A stretch of DNA of 64,000 bases from NCBI GenBank assembly GCA_903831255.1, contig CAIKWZ010000010.1:1-64000 (forward strand). The letters are read 5' to 3'. Below the pieces are notes generated by a model. It saw only the letters and a program-made list of their open reading frames with translations. It made no database searches and had not been told where the DNA came from. Made by a program: the position numbers and the translations under genes. Below are positions 18,441 through 27,277 of this stretch, one piece after another. Every line of letters starts with the position of its first letter. The first letter of the stretch is position 1. The DNA comes from an uncultured Alphaproteobacteria bacterium. GTDB lineage: Bacteria > Pseudomonadota > Alphaproteobacteria > Caulobacterales > Hyphomonadaceae.

Positions 18441-19294
18441 CCGAGCTTACTCCGGGCGCCGCCCGCAAGTCTCTGGGCCAGCACTTTCTGTTCGATCGGG
18501 AGCGTCTGCGGCGGATCGCTCTGGCCGCCGGACCGGTCGAGGGACGAACGGTTCTCGAGGTCGGGCCCGGGCCCGGCGGACTGACCCGGGCCCTGCTCGA
18601 AGAAGGCGCCGGGCGGGTGATCGCCGTCGAGATGGACCGCCGCTTCGCCGAGGGGCTGCGATCCTGGCCGGAAGCTCAGGAGGGGCGGCTGACGGTTCAT
18701 GAAGCCGACGCACGCCTCATCGATCCGGAGGCCCTGATCAGCGCCGCGGGCGGCCAGACCCCGGCCCTCATCATTGCGAACCTGCCCTATAATGTCGCCA
18801 CGCCGCTGCTCGTGGCGTGGCTGAAGGCGGGCCCATGGAGAGGGTCCATGGCGCTGATGTTCCAGAAAGAAGTGGCGCAGCGTATCTGCGCCCGACCCGA
18901 CGAGACCCATTATGGCCGCCTCGCCGTGCTCGCTCACGCCTCGACCGCCCCCCATATCGCGATCGTCGTCCCTCCGGGGGCCTTCCGGCCTCCGCCCAAG
19001 GTCGACTCGGCGGTCGTGGTCTTCCACCCGCTGCCCGCCGAAGAGATCTACCCGGACATCGATACGCTGGAGGAACTGACCGGGGCGGCGTTCAACCAGA
19101 GACGCAAGATGCTGCGGTCATCCCTTCGCACCCTTTGCGCGGACGCAGGCCTCGACGCCAGTCAGCTCCTCGAAACTGCAGGCATCGATCCGACGCGCCG
19201 CGCGGAGACGCTGAGCCAGCATGAGTTCAGAACCCTGGCCTCCGCATGGCGCTCGACAGGCGCAAAAGCGCTCCGCCAGAAAAGTCCCGGGTAA
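18437..19294 (+). CDS. rsmA: 16S rRNA dimethyladenosine transferase
   Basis: A 285-residue SAM-dependent enzyme that dimethylates two adjacent adenines in the 3' hairpin of 16S rRNA. It has KSLGQHFLFDRERL, the SAM-binding VLEVGPGPGGLTRALLEEG, the catalytic NLPYNVATPLL, and FRPPPKVDSAVV. It is translationally coupled with pdxA and is last in the lptD run. Confidence 0.97.
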   Translation: MTELTPGAARKSLGQHFLFDRERLRRIALAAGPVEGRTVLEVGPGPGGLTRALLEEGAGRVIAVEMDRRFAEGLRSWPEAQEGRLTVHEADARLIDPEALISAAGGQTPALIIANLPYNVATPLLVAWLKAGPWRGSMALMFQKEVAQRICARPDETHYGRLAVLAHASTAPHIAIVVPPGAFRPPPKVDSAVVVFHPLPAEEIYPDIDTLEELTGAAFNQRRKMLRSSLRTLCADAGLDASQLLETAGIDPTRRAETLSQHEFRTLASAWRSTGAKALRQKSPG

Positions 19295-19595
19295 AGTCCC
19301 GGGCGACGCGAGAAGAGATTGCGGCTGATGCACAAGCACAGTCGCCAGACCAGGGCCGGCGAGCGTTGCACGCACATAGTTTCTGACGGGAGAGACGCCG
19401 TTCACCTGCGGAAAATCTTCCCGGTGAAGACTTTGCAGGACGCCGATCGGGTTGACCCCGCGGGTGAGCGCCTGTCGGGGGATCGATAATCCTCCGACAG
19501 ACCGTCCATCCGCGCCCCGGTCCCTCGATCCGTTCCCTGGAGAGAGGTCAGACCTCCGTTAGACCTTCGGACACGATGGAAACGGCGACCGGAGT
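19295..19595. other. Intergenic stretch between the convergent rsmA and gmk genes
   Basis: About 300 bases with no credible gene. It contains a repeated AGTCCCGGG element right after the rsmA stop (19283-19308), an imperfect hairpin at 19473-19499 (TGTCGGGGGA paired with TCCTCCGACA, one mismatch), and a 6-bp inverted repeat GAGGTC-A-GACCTC at 19544-19556. The hairpins probably mark transcript ends. Short frames here have no recognisable protein features. Confidence 0.6.
19473..19499. terminator. Candidate bidirectional terminator hairpin
   Basis: TGTCGG-GGGA pairs with TCCTCCGACA across a 7-base AT-containing loop, 9 pairs with one mismatch. There is no clear T-run, so confidence is moderate. 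Confidence 0.4.
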
Positions 19596-20243
19596 TCAGA
19601 GTCCCTGAACGCCAGCGTCACGCAGAAGCGTGTCGACAAAACCTCCGAGCGCCGCTCGGGCGCGGCGCGCCCGCTCCGTGGTGAGAATGGCTTTCAGCTC
19701 ATGAAAAGCTGTCTCGAGATCGTCGTTCACGATGGCGTAGTCATATTCTCCCCAGCGCAGGATATCCTGCCCCGCACCGGCCAGTCTGGACGCGACCGAG
19801 CGTGCGTCCGCCCCGGGGCGCCCCTCCAGTCGAGCGCGCAGCTGAGGGATGGACGGGGGAAGAATGAACACCGAGGCGACATCCCCCGGCCTGATGATCT
19901 TGAGCGATCGAGCGCCCTGCCAGTCGACATCGAACACCACATCCTCACCGGCGGACAGACGCTCCTCCACCTCCCGCGCCGGCGTTCCGTAGTAATGGTC
20001 GAAGACCTGAGCCCACTCGAGGAAGTCTCTGCGGGCGATCATCTCCTCGAACGCCTCGCGGGTCCTGAAATGGTAGTCGCGTCCGTCGCTCTCCCCCGGC
20101 CGACGGGCGCGGGTTGTCGCGGACACAGACAAGCCAACGCCAGGACACTCCTCGATGAGGCGACGACAAAGGGTCGTCTTTCCAGCCCCCGAGGGAGAGG
20201 AGATGACGAACATCAATCCGCGTCTTGGGCGTTCACTCGACAT
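19596..20243 (-). CDS. gmk: Guanylate kinase
   Basis: This 215-residue enzyme phosphorylates GMP to GDP. It has the P-loop ISSPSGAGKTTLCRRL and the GMP-binding ATTRARRPGESDGRDYHF. FLEWAQVFDHYYGTP and VDWQGARSLK are also family text. Its ATG at 20243 overlaps the end of yicC by 11 bases, matching the conserved yicC-gmk arrangement. Confidence 0.97.
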   Translation of the reverse strand: MSSERPRRGLMFVISSPSGAGKTTLCRRLIEECPGVGLSVSATTRARRPGESDGRDYHFRTREAFEEMIARRDFLEWAQVFDHYYGTPAREVEERLSAGEDVVFDVDWQGARSLKIIRPGDVASVFILPPSIPQLRARLEGRPGADARSVASRLAGAGQDILRWGEYDYAIVNDDLETAFHELKAILTTERARRARAALGGFVDTLLRDAGVQGL

Positions 20244-21111
20244 TCTGGACCTGTTCCCGGATCTGATCGATCAGCGACTTGAACGCCAGCCCCACCTTCG
20301 TGAGATCAAGGCTGGCGGATTTTGAACACAAGGTGTTGGCCTCGCGATTAAGCTCCTGACACAGGAAATCCAGCTTGCGGCCAGCGGCGTCAGGCGCATC
20401 CAGAAGCGTGAGAAACGTTTCGATATGAGCCTCAAGCCTGTCGAGCTCCTCGCGAACATCAGCCCGGGCCGCCAACAGCGCCGCCTCCTGAAGGACACGG
20501 TCGGCGTCGAGCGTCACCCCCCCGCCTGTCAGCTCCGCGAGGCGAAGTCGAAAGCGCTCAGCGATCATCTCCCCCTGAACGCCAGCCAGCGCGCGGGCCT
20601 CGGCCAACCCCGAAGCGATACTCATCAGCATGGACCGGAAGAGCCCCTCAAGCATCGCGCCCTCTCGGACCCGCGCCTGCACAAGTTCGTCAAGCGCGGC
20701 CTCGAGACCGGCAAGAAGGGTCGCCGTCATGGCCTCATCGACCACTGTGACGCCTTTGGGAGCGGTCCGGATGACGCCGGGGAGGGCCAGAAGGCCGTCG
20801 AGGGACGCAGGAGCAGGACCAGCCCCGGAGAACGAACGCGCCAGTCGGGCGAACCGGGCAAGCTCACGGGTGCTGACCACGGATCCGCCGGCCTCGCGCG
20901 GAACGTCGATCTTCAGCTGAAGCTGAAGATTGCCGCGCGAAAGACGATCCTTGATCCGCCGACGCGCTTCGAACTCGACAGGATCAAAACCTGGCGGCAG
21001 CGACATACGCATATCGAGGGACTTGCCGTTGACCGATCGCACCTCCCAGGTCCAGCCGCCCCATGAGGCCTGTCCCTGAGAACGGCCGAAGCCCGTCATG
21101 CCACGGATCAT
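20233..21111 (-). CDS. yicC: YicC-family endoribonuclease
   Basis: A 292-residue YicC/YloC-type protein. The family is known for an endoribonuclease activity linked to small-RNA turnover. It starts MIRGMTGFGRSQG, the family N-terminus, has the central VRSVNGKSLDMRMSLP, and ends FLCQELNREANTLCSKSASLDLTKVGL, also diagnostic. The ATG at 21111 with AGAGGAAA upstream is chosen; longer frames have unrelated N-terminal text. It follows mltG by 10 bases. Confidence 0.95.
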   Translation of the reverse strand: MIRGMTGFGRSQGQASWGGWTWEVRSVNGKSLDMRMSLPPGFDPVEFEARRRIKDRLSRGNLQLQLKIDVPREAGGSVVSTRELARFARLARSFSGAGPAPASLDGLLALPGVIRTAPKGVTVVDEAMTATLLAGLEAALDELVQARVREGAMLEGLFRSMLMSIASGLAEARALAGVQGEMIAERFRLRLAELTGGGVTLDADRVLQEAALLAARADVREELDRLEAHIETFLTLLDAPDAAGRKLDFLCQELNREANTLCSKSASLDLTKVGLAFKSLIDQIREQVQNVE

Positions 21112-21121
21112 CTGTTTCCTC

Positions 21122-22177
21122 TCAACGTTCGGGGCGCTGGGCCGCGCGACGCGCCTCGATCTCCCGCCAGGCGGCGACATTGCGCAGATGCTCGGCGTAA
21201 TCCGATGCGAAAGCATGCCCGCCCGTACCGTCGGCGACGAAGAAAAGCGCGTCGGTGACCGGAGGATTGAGCACGGCCATGATCGCATCACGACCGGGAT
21301 TGCAGATCGGGGTCGGGGGCAGACCGAAAATCTGATAAGTGCTCCAGGCGTTCTGACGATCAATCTCGCTGCGACGCAGCCCCCGACCGAGGGGCTCGCC
21401 GCCGGTCAGACCATAGATGATGGTCGGATCGCTCTCGAGCCTCATGCCCTTCCGGAGACGATTGACGAACACGCCGGCCACCATGGGCCGCTCCTCGGCG
21501 AGACCCGTCTCCTTCTCAACGATGGAGGCGAGAATGATCGCCTCCTCCTGGGTCCTGAACGGCAGCCCCTCCTGACGCATCGGCCACAGCTCTTCCAGCA
21601 GGGCTCTTTGCGCCTCCGCCATCCGGGTGATGACCGCCTCCCGCCCTTCTCCGCGCTGAATACTGTAGGTATCCGGCAGAAGAACGCCCTCGCGCGGCGG
21701 CGGCGAGGGCGCCTCTCCCGAAAGCGTCGTTTCCGCCTCCAGCAGACGCAGGACCATCGCCGTCGTCAGGCCTTCAGGAACGGTCACCGTGTGAAGGACG
21801 ACGCGGCCCTCCTCAAGGCGCGCAATGACATCCTTCAGGCTGTCTCCCGAGGTGAACGAGTATTCTCCCGCCTTCAGGGCGCCGCCCCTGCCGGTCACAC
21901 GCACGGCGAGACGAAAGATGCGCGCGTCCGGGATCACCCCGGCCTCCGCCAGTCGATCGGCGATTTTCGGGACCGAAGCGCCCCGCTCGATCACCACGAC
22001 CCGGGGCGCGCCGTCGACCGAGACAGGTCCCGGGGAGGTGTAGAGATGGTTCGCGTAAAACCAGCCGCCGACACCGGCGATCCCCAGAAACGACAGGAGG
22101 ACAGCCAGAACGATCGCGCTGACGCGCAGGAGACCCGAGACCGACGCCCGCCCTCCTGCCTGTGACGGTTTGCGCAC
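21122..22177 (-). CDS. mltG: Endolytic peptidoglycan transglycosylase MltG
   Basis: A 351-residue inner-membrane protein that cleaves nascent glycan chains and sets strand length. A single N-terminal membrane helix (about residues 14-35, VSAIVLAVLLSFLGIAGVGGW) leads into the periplasmic domain. That carries AIILASIVEKETGLAEERPMVAGVF with the catalytic Glu, then LESDPTIIYGLTGG and TPICNPGRDAI. It starts at GTG 2 bases after fabF ends, so it belongs to the fab operon. Confidence 0.96.
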   Translation of the reverse strand: MRKPSQAGGRASVSGLLRVSAIVLAVLLSFLGIAGVGGWFYANHLYTSPGPVSVDGAPRVVVIERGASVPKIADRLAEAGVIPDARIFRLAVRVTGRGGALKAGEYSFTSGDSLKDVIARLEEGRVVLHTVTVPEGLTTAMVLRLLEAETTLSGEAPSPPPREGVLLPDTYSIQRGEGREAVITRMAEAQRALLEELWPMRQEGLPFRTQEEAIILASIVEKETGLAEERPMVAGVFVNRLRKGMRLESDPTIIYGLTGGEPLGRGLRRSEIDRQNAWSTYQIFGLPPTPICNPGRDAIMAVLNPPVTDALFFVADGTGGHAFASDYAEHLRNVAAWREIEARRAAQRPER

Positions 22178-22179
22178 GA

Positions 22180-23463
22180 TCAGTCGACCTGTTTGAGCAC
22201 CAGGGCCGCATTGGTGCCGCCAAACCCGAAGGAGTTCGACAAGGCCGCACGGACCGGCTTGCGAACCGCCTTATGAGGGGTCAGATCGAGCGGCGTCTCA
22301 AAGCTCGGATTATCGAGATTGAGGGTCGGAGGAATAACGCCGTCGCGTATCGCGAGGGCGCAGAATGCAGCCTCCACGGCCCCGGCTGCGCCCAGAAGAT
22401 GACCGATCGACGACTTGGTGGAGGACAGGTTCAATCCCCTGGCGGCGTCGCCCAGCACACGTTCAACCGCGCGCACCTCGATCTCGTCTCCGGCGGGCGT
22501 CGAGGTGCCATGCGCGTTCACATAATCGATATCCGAAGGCGAAAGACCGGACCGGCGCAGCGCGGTCCGCATCGCACGCTCTCCCCCGTCTCCCGTCTCA
22601 TCCGGCGAGGTAATGTGATATCCGTCGCCCGACAGGCCGTAACCGGCGACCTCTGCATAAATGCGCGCTCCCCGACGGCGGGCGTGCTCATACTCCTCGA
22701 GCACGAGAACTCCGGCGCCCTCGCCCATCACGAAACCGTCCCGATCCCGATCATAGGGACGCGATCCGCGCTGGGGCGTCTCATTGTAGGCGGTGGACAT
22801 GGCGCGACAGGCGATAAAACCCGCCATGCCGATCCGACAGACAGACGCCTCCGCGCCTCCGGCGATCATCACATCGGCATCGCCGAGCTGGATCATGCGC
22901 GCGCTGTCTCCGATGGCGTGGGCGCCGGTGGCGCAGGCGGTCACGACCGCATGATTGGGCCCTTTAAGCCCGTACTTGATCGAGACCTGCCCGGAAGCCA
23001 GATTGATCAGCGCACTCGGAATGAAGAACGGGCTGATACGGCGAGGGCCCTTCTCATGAAGCTCGATGGAGGTCGCAGCGATCGTGGCGAGGCCGCCTAT
23101 GCCAGACCCGATCGAGACACCCGTCGCAACCCGGTCCTCATAACTCTCCGGCTTCCAGCCGCTGTCGAGCAGCGCCTCGTCGGCCGCTGCGATCGCATAG
23201 AGGATGAACTCATCGATGCGTCTCTGTTCCTTGGGGGAGAGGACCGCATCGGGATTGAAGGAGGCAGGATCATCCGCACGTCCGCCGCCGCGCCCCGACG
23301 ACCACGGAACCTGGCCCGCGATCTTGCAGGCCAGGTCCGAAGTGTCGAAGATATCGATGGGGCCAAGCCCGGACTGTCCGGCAACGAGGCGTTCCCAGGT
23401 CGCTTCCCGACCGTTCGCGAGCGGGGTGACCAGCCCGATACCGGTGATGACGACACGACGCAT
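22180..23463 (-). CDS. fabF: Beta-ketoacyl-ACP synthase II
   Basis: A 427-residue condensing enzyme elongating acyl-ACP with malonyl-ACP. It starts RRVVITGIGLVTPLANG. The nucleophile Cys is in VVTACATGAHAIGD, the first catalytic His in VNAHGTSTPAGD, and the second in KSSIGHLLGAAGAVE. The end NSFGFGGTNAALVL is typical. It is downstream of acpP and upstream of mltG. Confidence 0.98.
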   Translation of the reverse strand: MRRVVITGIGLVTPLANGREATWERLVAGQSGLGPIDIFDTSDLACKIAGQVPWSSGRGGGRADDPASFNPDAVLSPKEQRRIDEFILYAIAAADEALLDSGWKPESYEDRVATGVSIGSGIGGLATIAATSIELHEKGPRRISPFFIPSALINLASGQVSIKYGLKGPNHAVVTACATGAHAIGDSARMIQLGDADVMIAGGAEASVCRIGMAGFIACRAMSTAYNETPQRGSRPYDRDRDGFVMGEGAGVLVLEEYEHARRRGARIYAEVAGYGLSGDGYHITSPDETGDGGERAMRTALRRSGLSPSDIDYVNAHGTSTPAGDEIEVRAVERVLGDAARGLNLSSTKSSIGHLLGAAGAVEAAFCALAIRDGVIPPTLNLDNPSFETPLDLTPHKAVRKPVRAALSNSFGFGGTNAALVLKQVD

Positions 23464-23492
23464 GCGAGGGTCCCCCGGGCCGGGCGCCTGGA

Positions 23493-23726
23493 TCAGACGC
23501 GCTCGGTGATGAACTTCACCGCGTCGCCGACCGTGCCGATCTGCTCCTGAACGTCATCGGGGATCTCGATCCCGAACTCTTCCTCGAACGCCATCACCAG
23601 CTCGACGAGGTCGAGAGAGTCGGCGCCCAGATCGTCAATGAAAGCAGCCTTTTCATTGACCTTGTCGGCGTCCACTTCGAGCCGCTCGACAACAATTTTC
23701 TTAACGCGCTCGATCACGTCGGACAT
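23493..23726 (-). CDS. acpP: Acyl carrier protein
   Basis: A 77-residue acidic carrier. The phosphopantetheine site is the Ser in [19 protein letters not shown]. It begins [16 protein letters not shown]. The ATG at 23726 has GGGGAAC upstream; a longer in-frame extension to 23795 is not family-like. It carries acyl chains between FabD, FabF and FabG, which flank it. Confidence 0.98.
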   Translation of the reverse strand: MSDVIERVKKIVVERLEVDADKVNEKAAFIDDLGADSLDLVELVMAFEEEFGIEIPDDVQEQIGTVGDAVKFITERV

Positions 23727-23838
23727 CTGGTTCCCCTTCACTCTCCGGCTCTGGCGACCCTTCGGCCCGAACCCTGCGTTGCGGCGCGGTAACACGCCTG
23801 AAAATCATTGACCATAGGCTTGCCAGCAGTGGCAAGAC

Positions 23839-24576
23839 CTAGATCATCGCCATTCCCCCGTTCACGTGGAGGGTCTGACCAGTAACATAAGCCGATTCAT
23901 CGCTCGCCAGATACGCCGCCGCGGCGGCGATGTCAGCCCCTGAACCGAGCCGACCGGCGGGAATCGACTTCAAAAGCGCTTCCTTCTGGGCTTCGGGCAG
24001 GCCGTCGGTCATGGCCGTGGCGATAAAACCAGGCGCGATACAGTTGGCGGTGATATTGCGGCTGGCCACTTCCTGGGCCAGGGCCTTCGTAAAGCCGATC
24101 ATTCCCGCCTTGGAGGCGGCGTAGTTGGCCTGGCCGGGATTGCCGGTCACGCCGACAACGGAGGTGATGCCGATAATCCGTCCGTGACGACGCTTCATCA
24201 TGCCCCGCAGAGCGGCCCGCGTCAGCCGGAAGTAGGCGCCGAGATTAACGTTAAGGACAGCCTCCCAGTCCTCATCCTTCATTCGCAGAAGCAATCCGTC
24301 TCTCGTGAGACCGGCGTTCGAGACGAGAATATCGAGGCCGCCGAGAGCCTCTTCGGCCCGGGAGACGAGACCGCTTGTCTCGACCGGATCGGCAAGGTTG
24401 CAGGGAAGAATAGCGGCGGCTCCGCCGATTTCACGCGACGTCGCCTCAAGGGCGTCCACCCGCGTCCCCGAAAGAGCGACTTTTGCGCCCCTTTCAGCCA
24501 GGGCGCCTGCAATGGCCGCCCCGATGCCTCCGGAGGCGCCCGTCACCAGCGCGCAGCGACCCGTCAGATCGAACAT
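23839..24576 (-). CDS. fabG: 3-oxoacyl-ACP reductase
   Basis: A 245-residue SDR that reduces 3-ketoacyl-ACP with NADPH. It has the cofactor motif VTGASGGIGAAI, NNAG-like SNAGLTRDG, and the catalytic Ser-Tyr-Lys in ITSVVGVTGNPGQANYAASKAG. The ATG at 24576 has GGGGAGA upstream; a TTG two codons earlier is the only other option. It lies between fabD and acpP. Confidence 0.97.
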   Translation of the reverse strand: MFDLTGRCALVTGASGGIGAAIAGALAERGAKVALSGTRVDALEATSREIGGAAAILPCNLADPVETSGLVSRAEEALGGLDILVSNAGLTRDGLLLRMKDEDWEAVLNVNLGAYFRLTRAALRGMMKRRHGRIIGITSVVGVTGNPGQANYAASKAGMIGFTKALAQEVASRNITANCIAPGFIATAMTDGLPEAQKEALLKSIPAGRLGSGADIAAAAAYLASDESAYVTGQTLHVNGGMAMI

Positions 24577-24594
24577 CTTCAACTCTCCCCAGAC

Positions 24595-25545
24595 TCAGCT
24601 GCGCGAACGCGCGAAGGCCTCAAGATCGGCCGGCGTATTGAGCGCGATGGCGGCGGCCTCAGGGGCATTGCGCTTGACCATTCCCGTCAGCTGCTTGCCC
24701 GAACCGACCTCCACGAAGCGGCTTATCCCGCCCTCAGGCGAGGCCATCCACTCCACGCTCTCCCGCCAGCGAACCCGGGCGGTGACCTGCTCAACCAGAA
24801 GCCGCCGGATCTCCTGAGGGTCTGACACGGGACGGGCCGTGACGTTAGCCACAAGGGGCGAACACGGGGCTGACAGGGCGGCCGAAGCGAGCGCCTCCTC
24901 CATGTCTCGGGCGGCCGGAGCCATAAGCGGGGAATGGAACGGGGCGGAAACCGCCAGCGGCACCGCCCGCACGCCGCGCGCCTTGGCGGCGGCGATCGCC
25001 GCATCGACACCCGAGCGCAGTCCCGAAATGACAACATTGCCGACATTGTTATCGTTGGCGACGACCACCACGCCCTCGCGGGCGCCCTCAGCCGCAATCT
25101 CTTCGGCGAGCGCGACGTCAACCTTCCCGATCAGGGCCGCCATCGCCCCCTCGCCCACCGGCACGGCCGCCTGCATGGCCAGCCCGCGTCGCCGGAGAAG
25201 ACGAGCGGCGTCCCCTACGCTGAGGGCGCCTGCGGCCGCCAGTGCGCTGTATTCGCCCAGAGAATGGCCGGCGAGAAGCCTCGCCTCCTGCGCCTTAACC
25301 CCGAATTCAGCCTCCAGAGCCCTCATGAAGGCCAGCGAGACCGCCATCAGGGCGGGCTGGGTGTTGGCCGTCAGCATGAGATCGGCCTCGGGCCCTTCGA
25401 AGATCACGCGCGAAAGAGACAGACCGAGCGCCTCGTCGACCTCCTCAAAGACGGCCCGGGCCGACGGATAGGCGTCTGCAAGCTCACGGCCCATACCGAC
25501 TGCCTGGGCGCCCTGGCCGGGGAAGATGAAAGCAAAAGACGTCAT
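24595..25545 (-). CDS. fabD: Malonyl-CoA:ACP transacylase
   Basis: A 316-residue enzyme that loads malonyl groups onto ACP. It has FIFPGQGAQAVGMG at the N-terminus, the nucleophile Ser in AGHSLGEYSAL, and the later FHSPLMAPA region with the catalytic His. It is first in the fabD-fabG-acpP-fabF-mltG-yicC-gmk run and divergent from rpsF. Confidence 0.97.
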   Translation of the reverse strand: MTSFAFIFPGQGAQAVGMGRELADAYPSARAVFEEVDEALGLSLSRVIFEGPEADLMLTANTQPALMAVSLAFMRALEAEFGVKAQEARLLAGHSLGEYSALAAAGALSVGDAARLLRRRGLAMQAAVPVGEGAMAALIGKVDVALAEEIAAEGAREGVVVVANDNNVGNVVISGLRSGVDAAIAAAKARGVRAVPLAVSAPFHSPLMAPAARDMEEALASAALSAPCSPLVANVTARPVSDPQEIRRLLVEQVTARVRWRESVEWMASPEGGISRFVEVGSGKQLTGMVKRNAPEAAAIALNTPADLEAFARSRS

Positions 25546-25768
25546 GGAATCATCCTGTTCAGGACCGCTGTCCTAGAAAGGGCTTGGCCCCGGTGCAAGC
25601 TGGCGCCTCCCCCGGGCGAGTGAAAGACTTGATTCGTCCGCAGATTCGGGTAAGGAGCGCGCTCGCCGTAGAGGCGGTCCCAAGACCCATACCGGGTGCG
25701 CGGGATCCATCGCGGACCAGTCGCCCTTCGACCGGTTCGCGCCGCCTCTCAAACAGAAGGGATATTTT

Positions 25769-26212
25769 ATGGCGTTCTACGAACACGTGGTCGTGACCCG
25801 ACCCGACATATCTCCCCAGCAGGTTGAAGCGCTGGTGGAGGACATCACCAAGATCGTTGCGGAAAAGAACGGAAAGGTCGGCAAGACCGAGTACTGGGGT
25901 CTTCGAAACCTCGCCTACCCGATCCGCAAATCGCGCAAAGCTCATTATTCGCTGGTCAACATCGAAGGACCCGGCGAGGTGATCCACGAACTCGAGCGGC
26001 GTCACCGGATCAACGAGGACGTCCTGCGTTTCCTCACGGTGCGCGTTGAGACTCTGTCGGAAGAACCTTCGCCCGTCATCGCCCGCAAGGATCGCGACGA
26101 CCGCTCCAAGCGTCGTCGTGATGAAGAGGGCGGCGGATACGGCGGCGATCGACCCGAGCGCAGCGGCCGCGACGACCGCGGACCGCGCGGCGGCCGTGAT
26201 CGCGATCGATAG
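25769..26212 (+). CDS. rpsF: 30S ribosomal protein S6
   Basis: A 147-residue S6. It starts [22 protein letters not shown] and has the [22 protein letters not shown] core. The C-terminal tail after about residue 105 is rich in Arg, Asp and Gly ([12 protein letters not shown]-like), longer than in E. coli and usual for alphaproteobacteria. S6 pairs with S18, encoded next. The 223-base leader before it may hold a promoter or an S6:S18 leader element, but I could not identify one with confidence. Confidence 0.98.
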   Translation: MAFYEHVVVTRPDISPQQVEALVEDITKIVAEKNGKVGKTEYWGLRNLAYPIRKSRKAHYSLVNIEGPGEVIHELERRHRINEDVLRFLTVRVETLSEEPSPVIARKDRDDRSKRRRDEEGGGYGGDRPERSGRDDRGPRGGRDRDR

Positions 26213-26223
26213 GAGACATCACA

Positions 26224-26484
26224 ATGGCTCAGCAGAAACTCAATATCGCCAACCTGCCGTCTCGCCGTCCCTTCGGCCGTCGGCGCAAGGTCTGCCCGTT
26301 CTCCGGCGAGCATGCTCCGGCGATCGATTATAAGGACGTCAAGCTCCTCCAGAGATACATCTCTGAAAAGGGCAAGATCGTTCCGGCGCGCATCACCGCG
26401 GTTTCGCAGAAGAAGCAGCGTCGTCTCGCCATCGCCATCAAGCGCGCCCGTCATCTGGCGCTGCTTCCGTACATCGTGATTTGA
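26224..26484 (+). CDS. rpsR: 30S ribosomal protein S18
   Basis: An 86-residue S18 with [26 protein letters not shown] and the end [18 protein letters not shown]. It partners S6 on the platform of the small subunit. The gap from rpsF is 11 bases, with a GGAGACATC ribosome site. Confidence 0.98.
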   Translation: MAQQKLNIANLPSRRPFGRRRKVCPFSGEHAPAIDYKDVKLLQRYISEKGKIVPARITAVSQKKQRRLAIAIKRARHLALLPYIVI

Positions 26485-26497
26485 GGAGGATCGGACA

Positions 26498-27085
26498 ATG
26501 GACGTTATCCTTCTTGAACGTGTCGAAAGCCTCGGCGTCATCGGAGACGTGGTGAAGGTGAAGAACGGGTTCGCCCGTAACTACCTTCTGCCCCAGGGCA
26601 AGGCTCTTCTGGCCACCGACACCAATCGCAAGCGCTTCGAGCGCGAGCGGGCGGCGATCGAGGCCCGCAACGAAAAGGCCCGGGCTGCAGCAGTCGGAGA
26701 GGCCCAGGGCCTTGAAGGCGCCAGCTATGTCCTCATCCGGCAGGCCGGCGAAACCGGGCAGCTCTACGGATCTGTCTCGGCACGCGACATCGCAACGGCC
26801 GCAGCCGCAGCCGGTCATCCGATCGAGCGCCGTCATGTTCTGCTCAACAACCCGATCAAGGCGCTGGGCATGCATGACGTGCAGGTGCGTCTGCATCCGG
26901 AAGTGACGATCAAGGTGCAGGTCAACGTGGCCCGCTCACCTGATGAAGCCGAACGCCAGGCGCGCGGCGAGAACGTGATCGAAACCGCGCTTGCGGCCGG
27001 TCGCGCTCAGGCGGATGAACAGGCTCAGGAACTGGCGGCGGCGGCAGCCGAAGCCAGCGCCGAACGCGGCCCTGCCGAAGACTGA
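26498..27085 (+). CDS. rplI: 50S ribosomal protein L9
   Basis: A 195-residue L9. The N-domain starts [36 protein letters not shown], followed by a long connecting helix and a C-domain with [12 protein letters not shown]. An Ala/Glu-rich tail of about 45 residues goes beyond the E. coli protein, as is common in this class. A clear terminator follows. Confidence 0.98.
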   Translation: MDVILLERVESLGVIGDVVKVKNGFARNYLLPQGKALLATDTNRKRFERERAAIEARNEKARAAAVGEAQGLEGASYVLIRQAGETGQLYGSVSARDIATAAAAAGHPIERRHVLLNNPIKALGMHDVQVRLHPEVTIKVQVNVARSPDEAERQARGENVIETALAAGRAQADEQAQELAAAAAEASAERGPAED

Positions 27086-27112
27086 TCCCCGATCAGGATC
27101 GACAAACAGACA

Positions 27113-27144
27113 GGGGAGCCCGTAATGCGGGCTCCCCTTTTTTT
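27113..27144 (+). terminator. Rho-independent terminator of the rpsF-rpsR-rplI operon
   Basis: GGGGAGCCCG and CGGGCTCCCC form a perfect 10-bp stem with a 5-base loop (27113-27137), followed by seven T. This is the strongest terminator in the window. Confidence 0.95.
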
Positions 27145-27277
27145 ATCTCTGCAGGACGGTCCCGTCGGAACAGCCGGAACGAAGAGGCTCGTCCATCCCG
27201 CACAGAGACGCAAGGAAGTGTTGAGTAACTCTTCAAGGCGCCTCTCCTCAAACCCGGGAAAGAGTTAGACTGCCCTT

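Noticed and set aside
19118-19405. Possible 95-residue gene in the rsmA-gmk gap
   Set aside because: Most of it overlaps rsmA antisense, there is no ribosome site, and the part in the gap has no coding bias.
22162-23550. 462-codon open frame antisense to fabF
   Set aside because: FabF on the other strand has all catalytic motifs; the long antisense frame is a by-product of GC-rich codon use.
25546-25768. S6:S18 leader RNA motif before rpsF
   Set aside because: The location is right and short hairpins can be drawn, but I could not find the expected conserved bulge with certainty.
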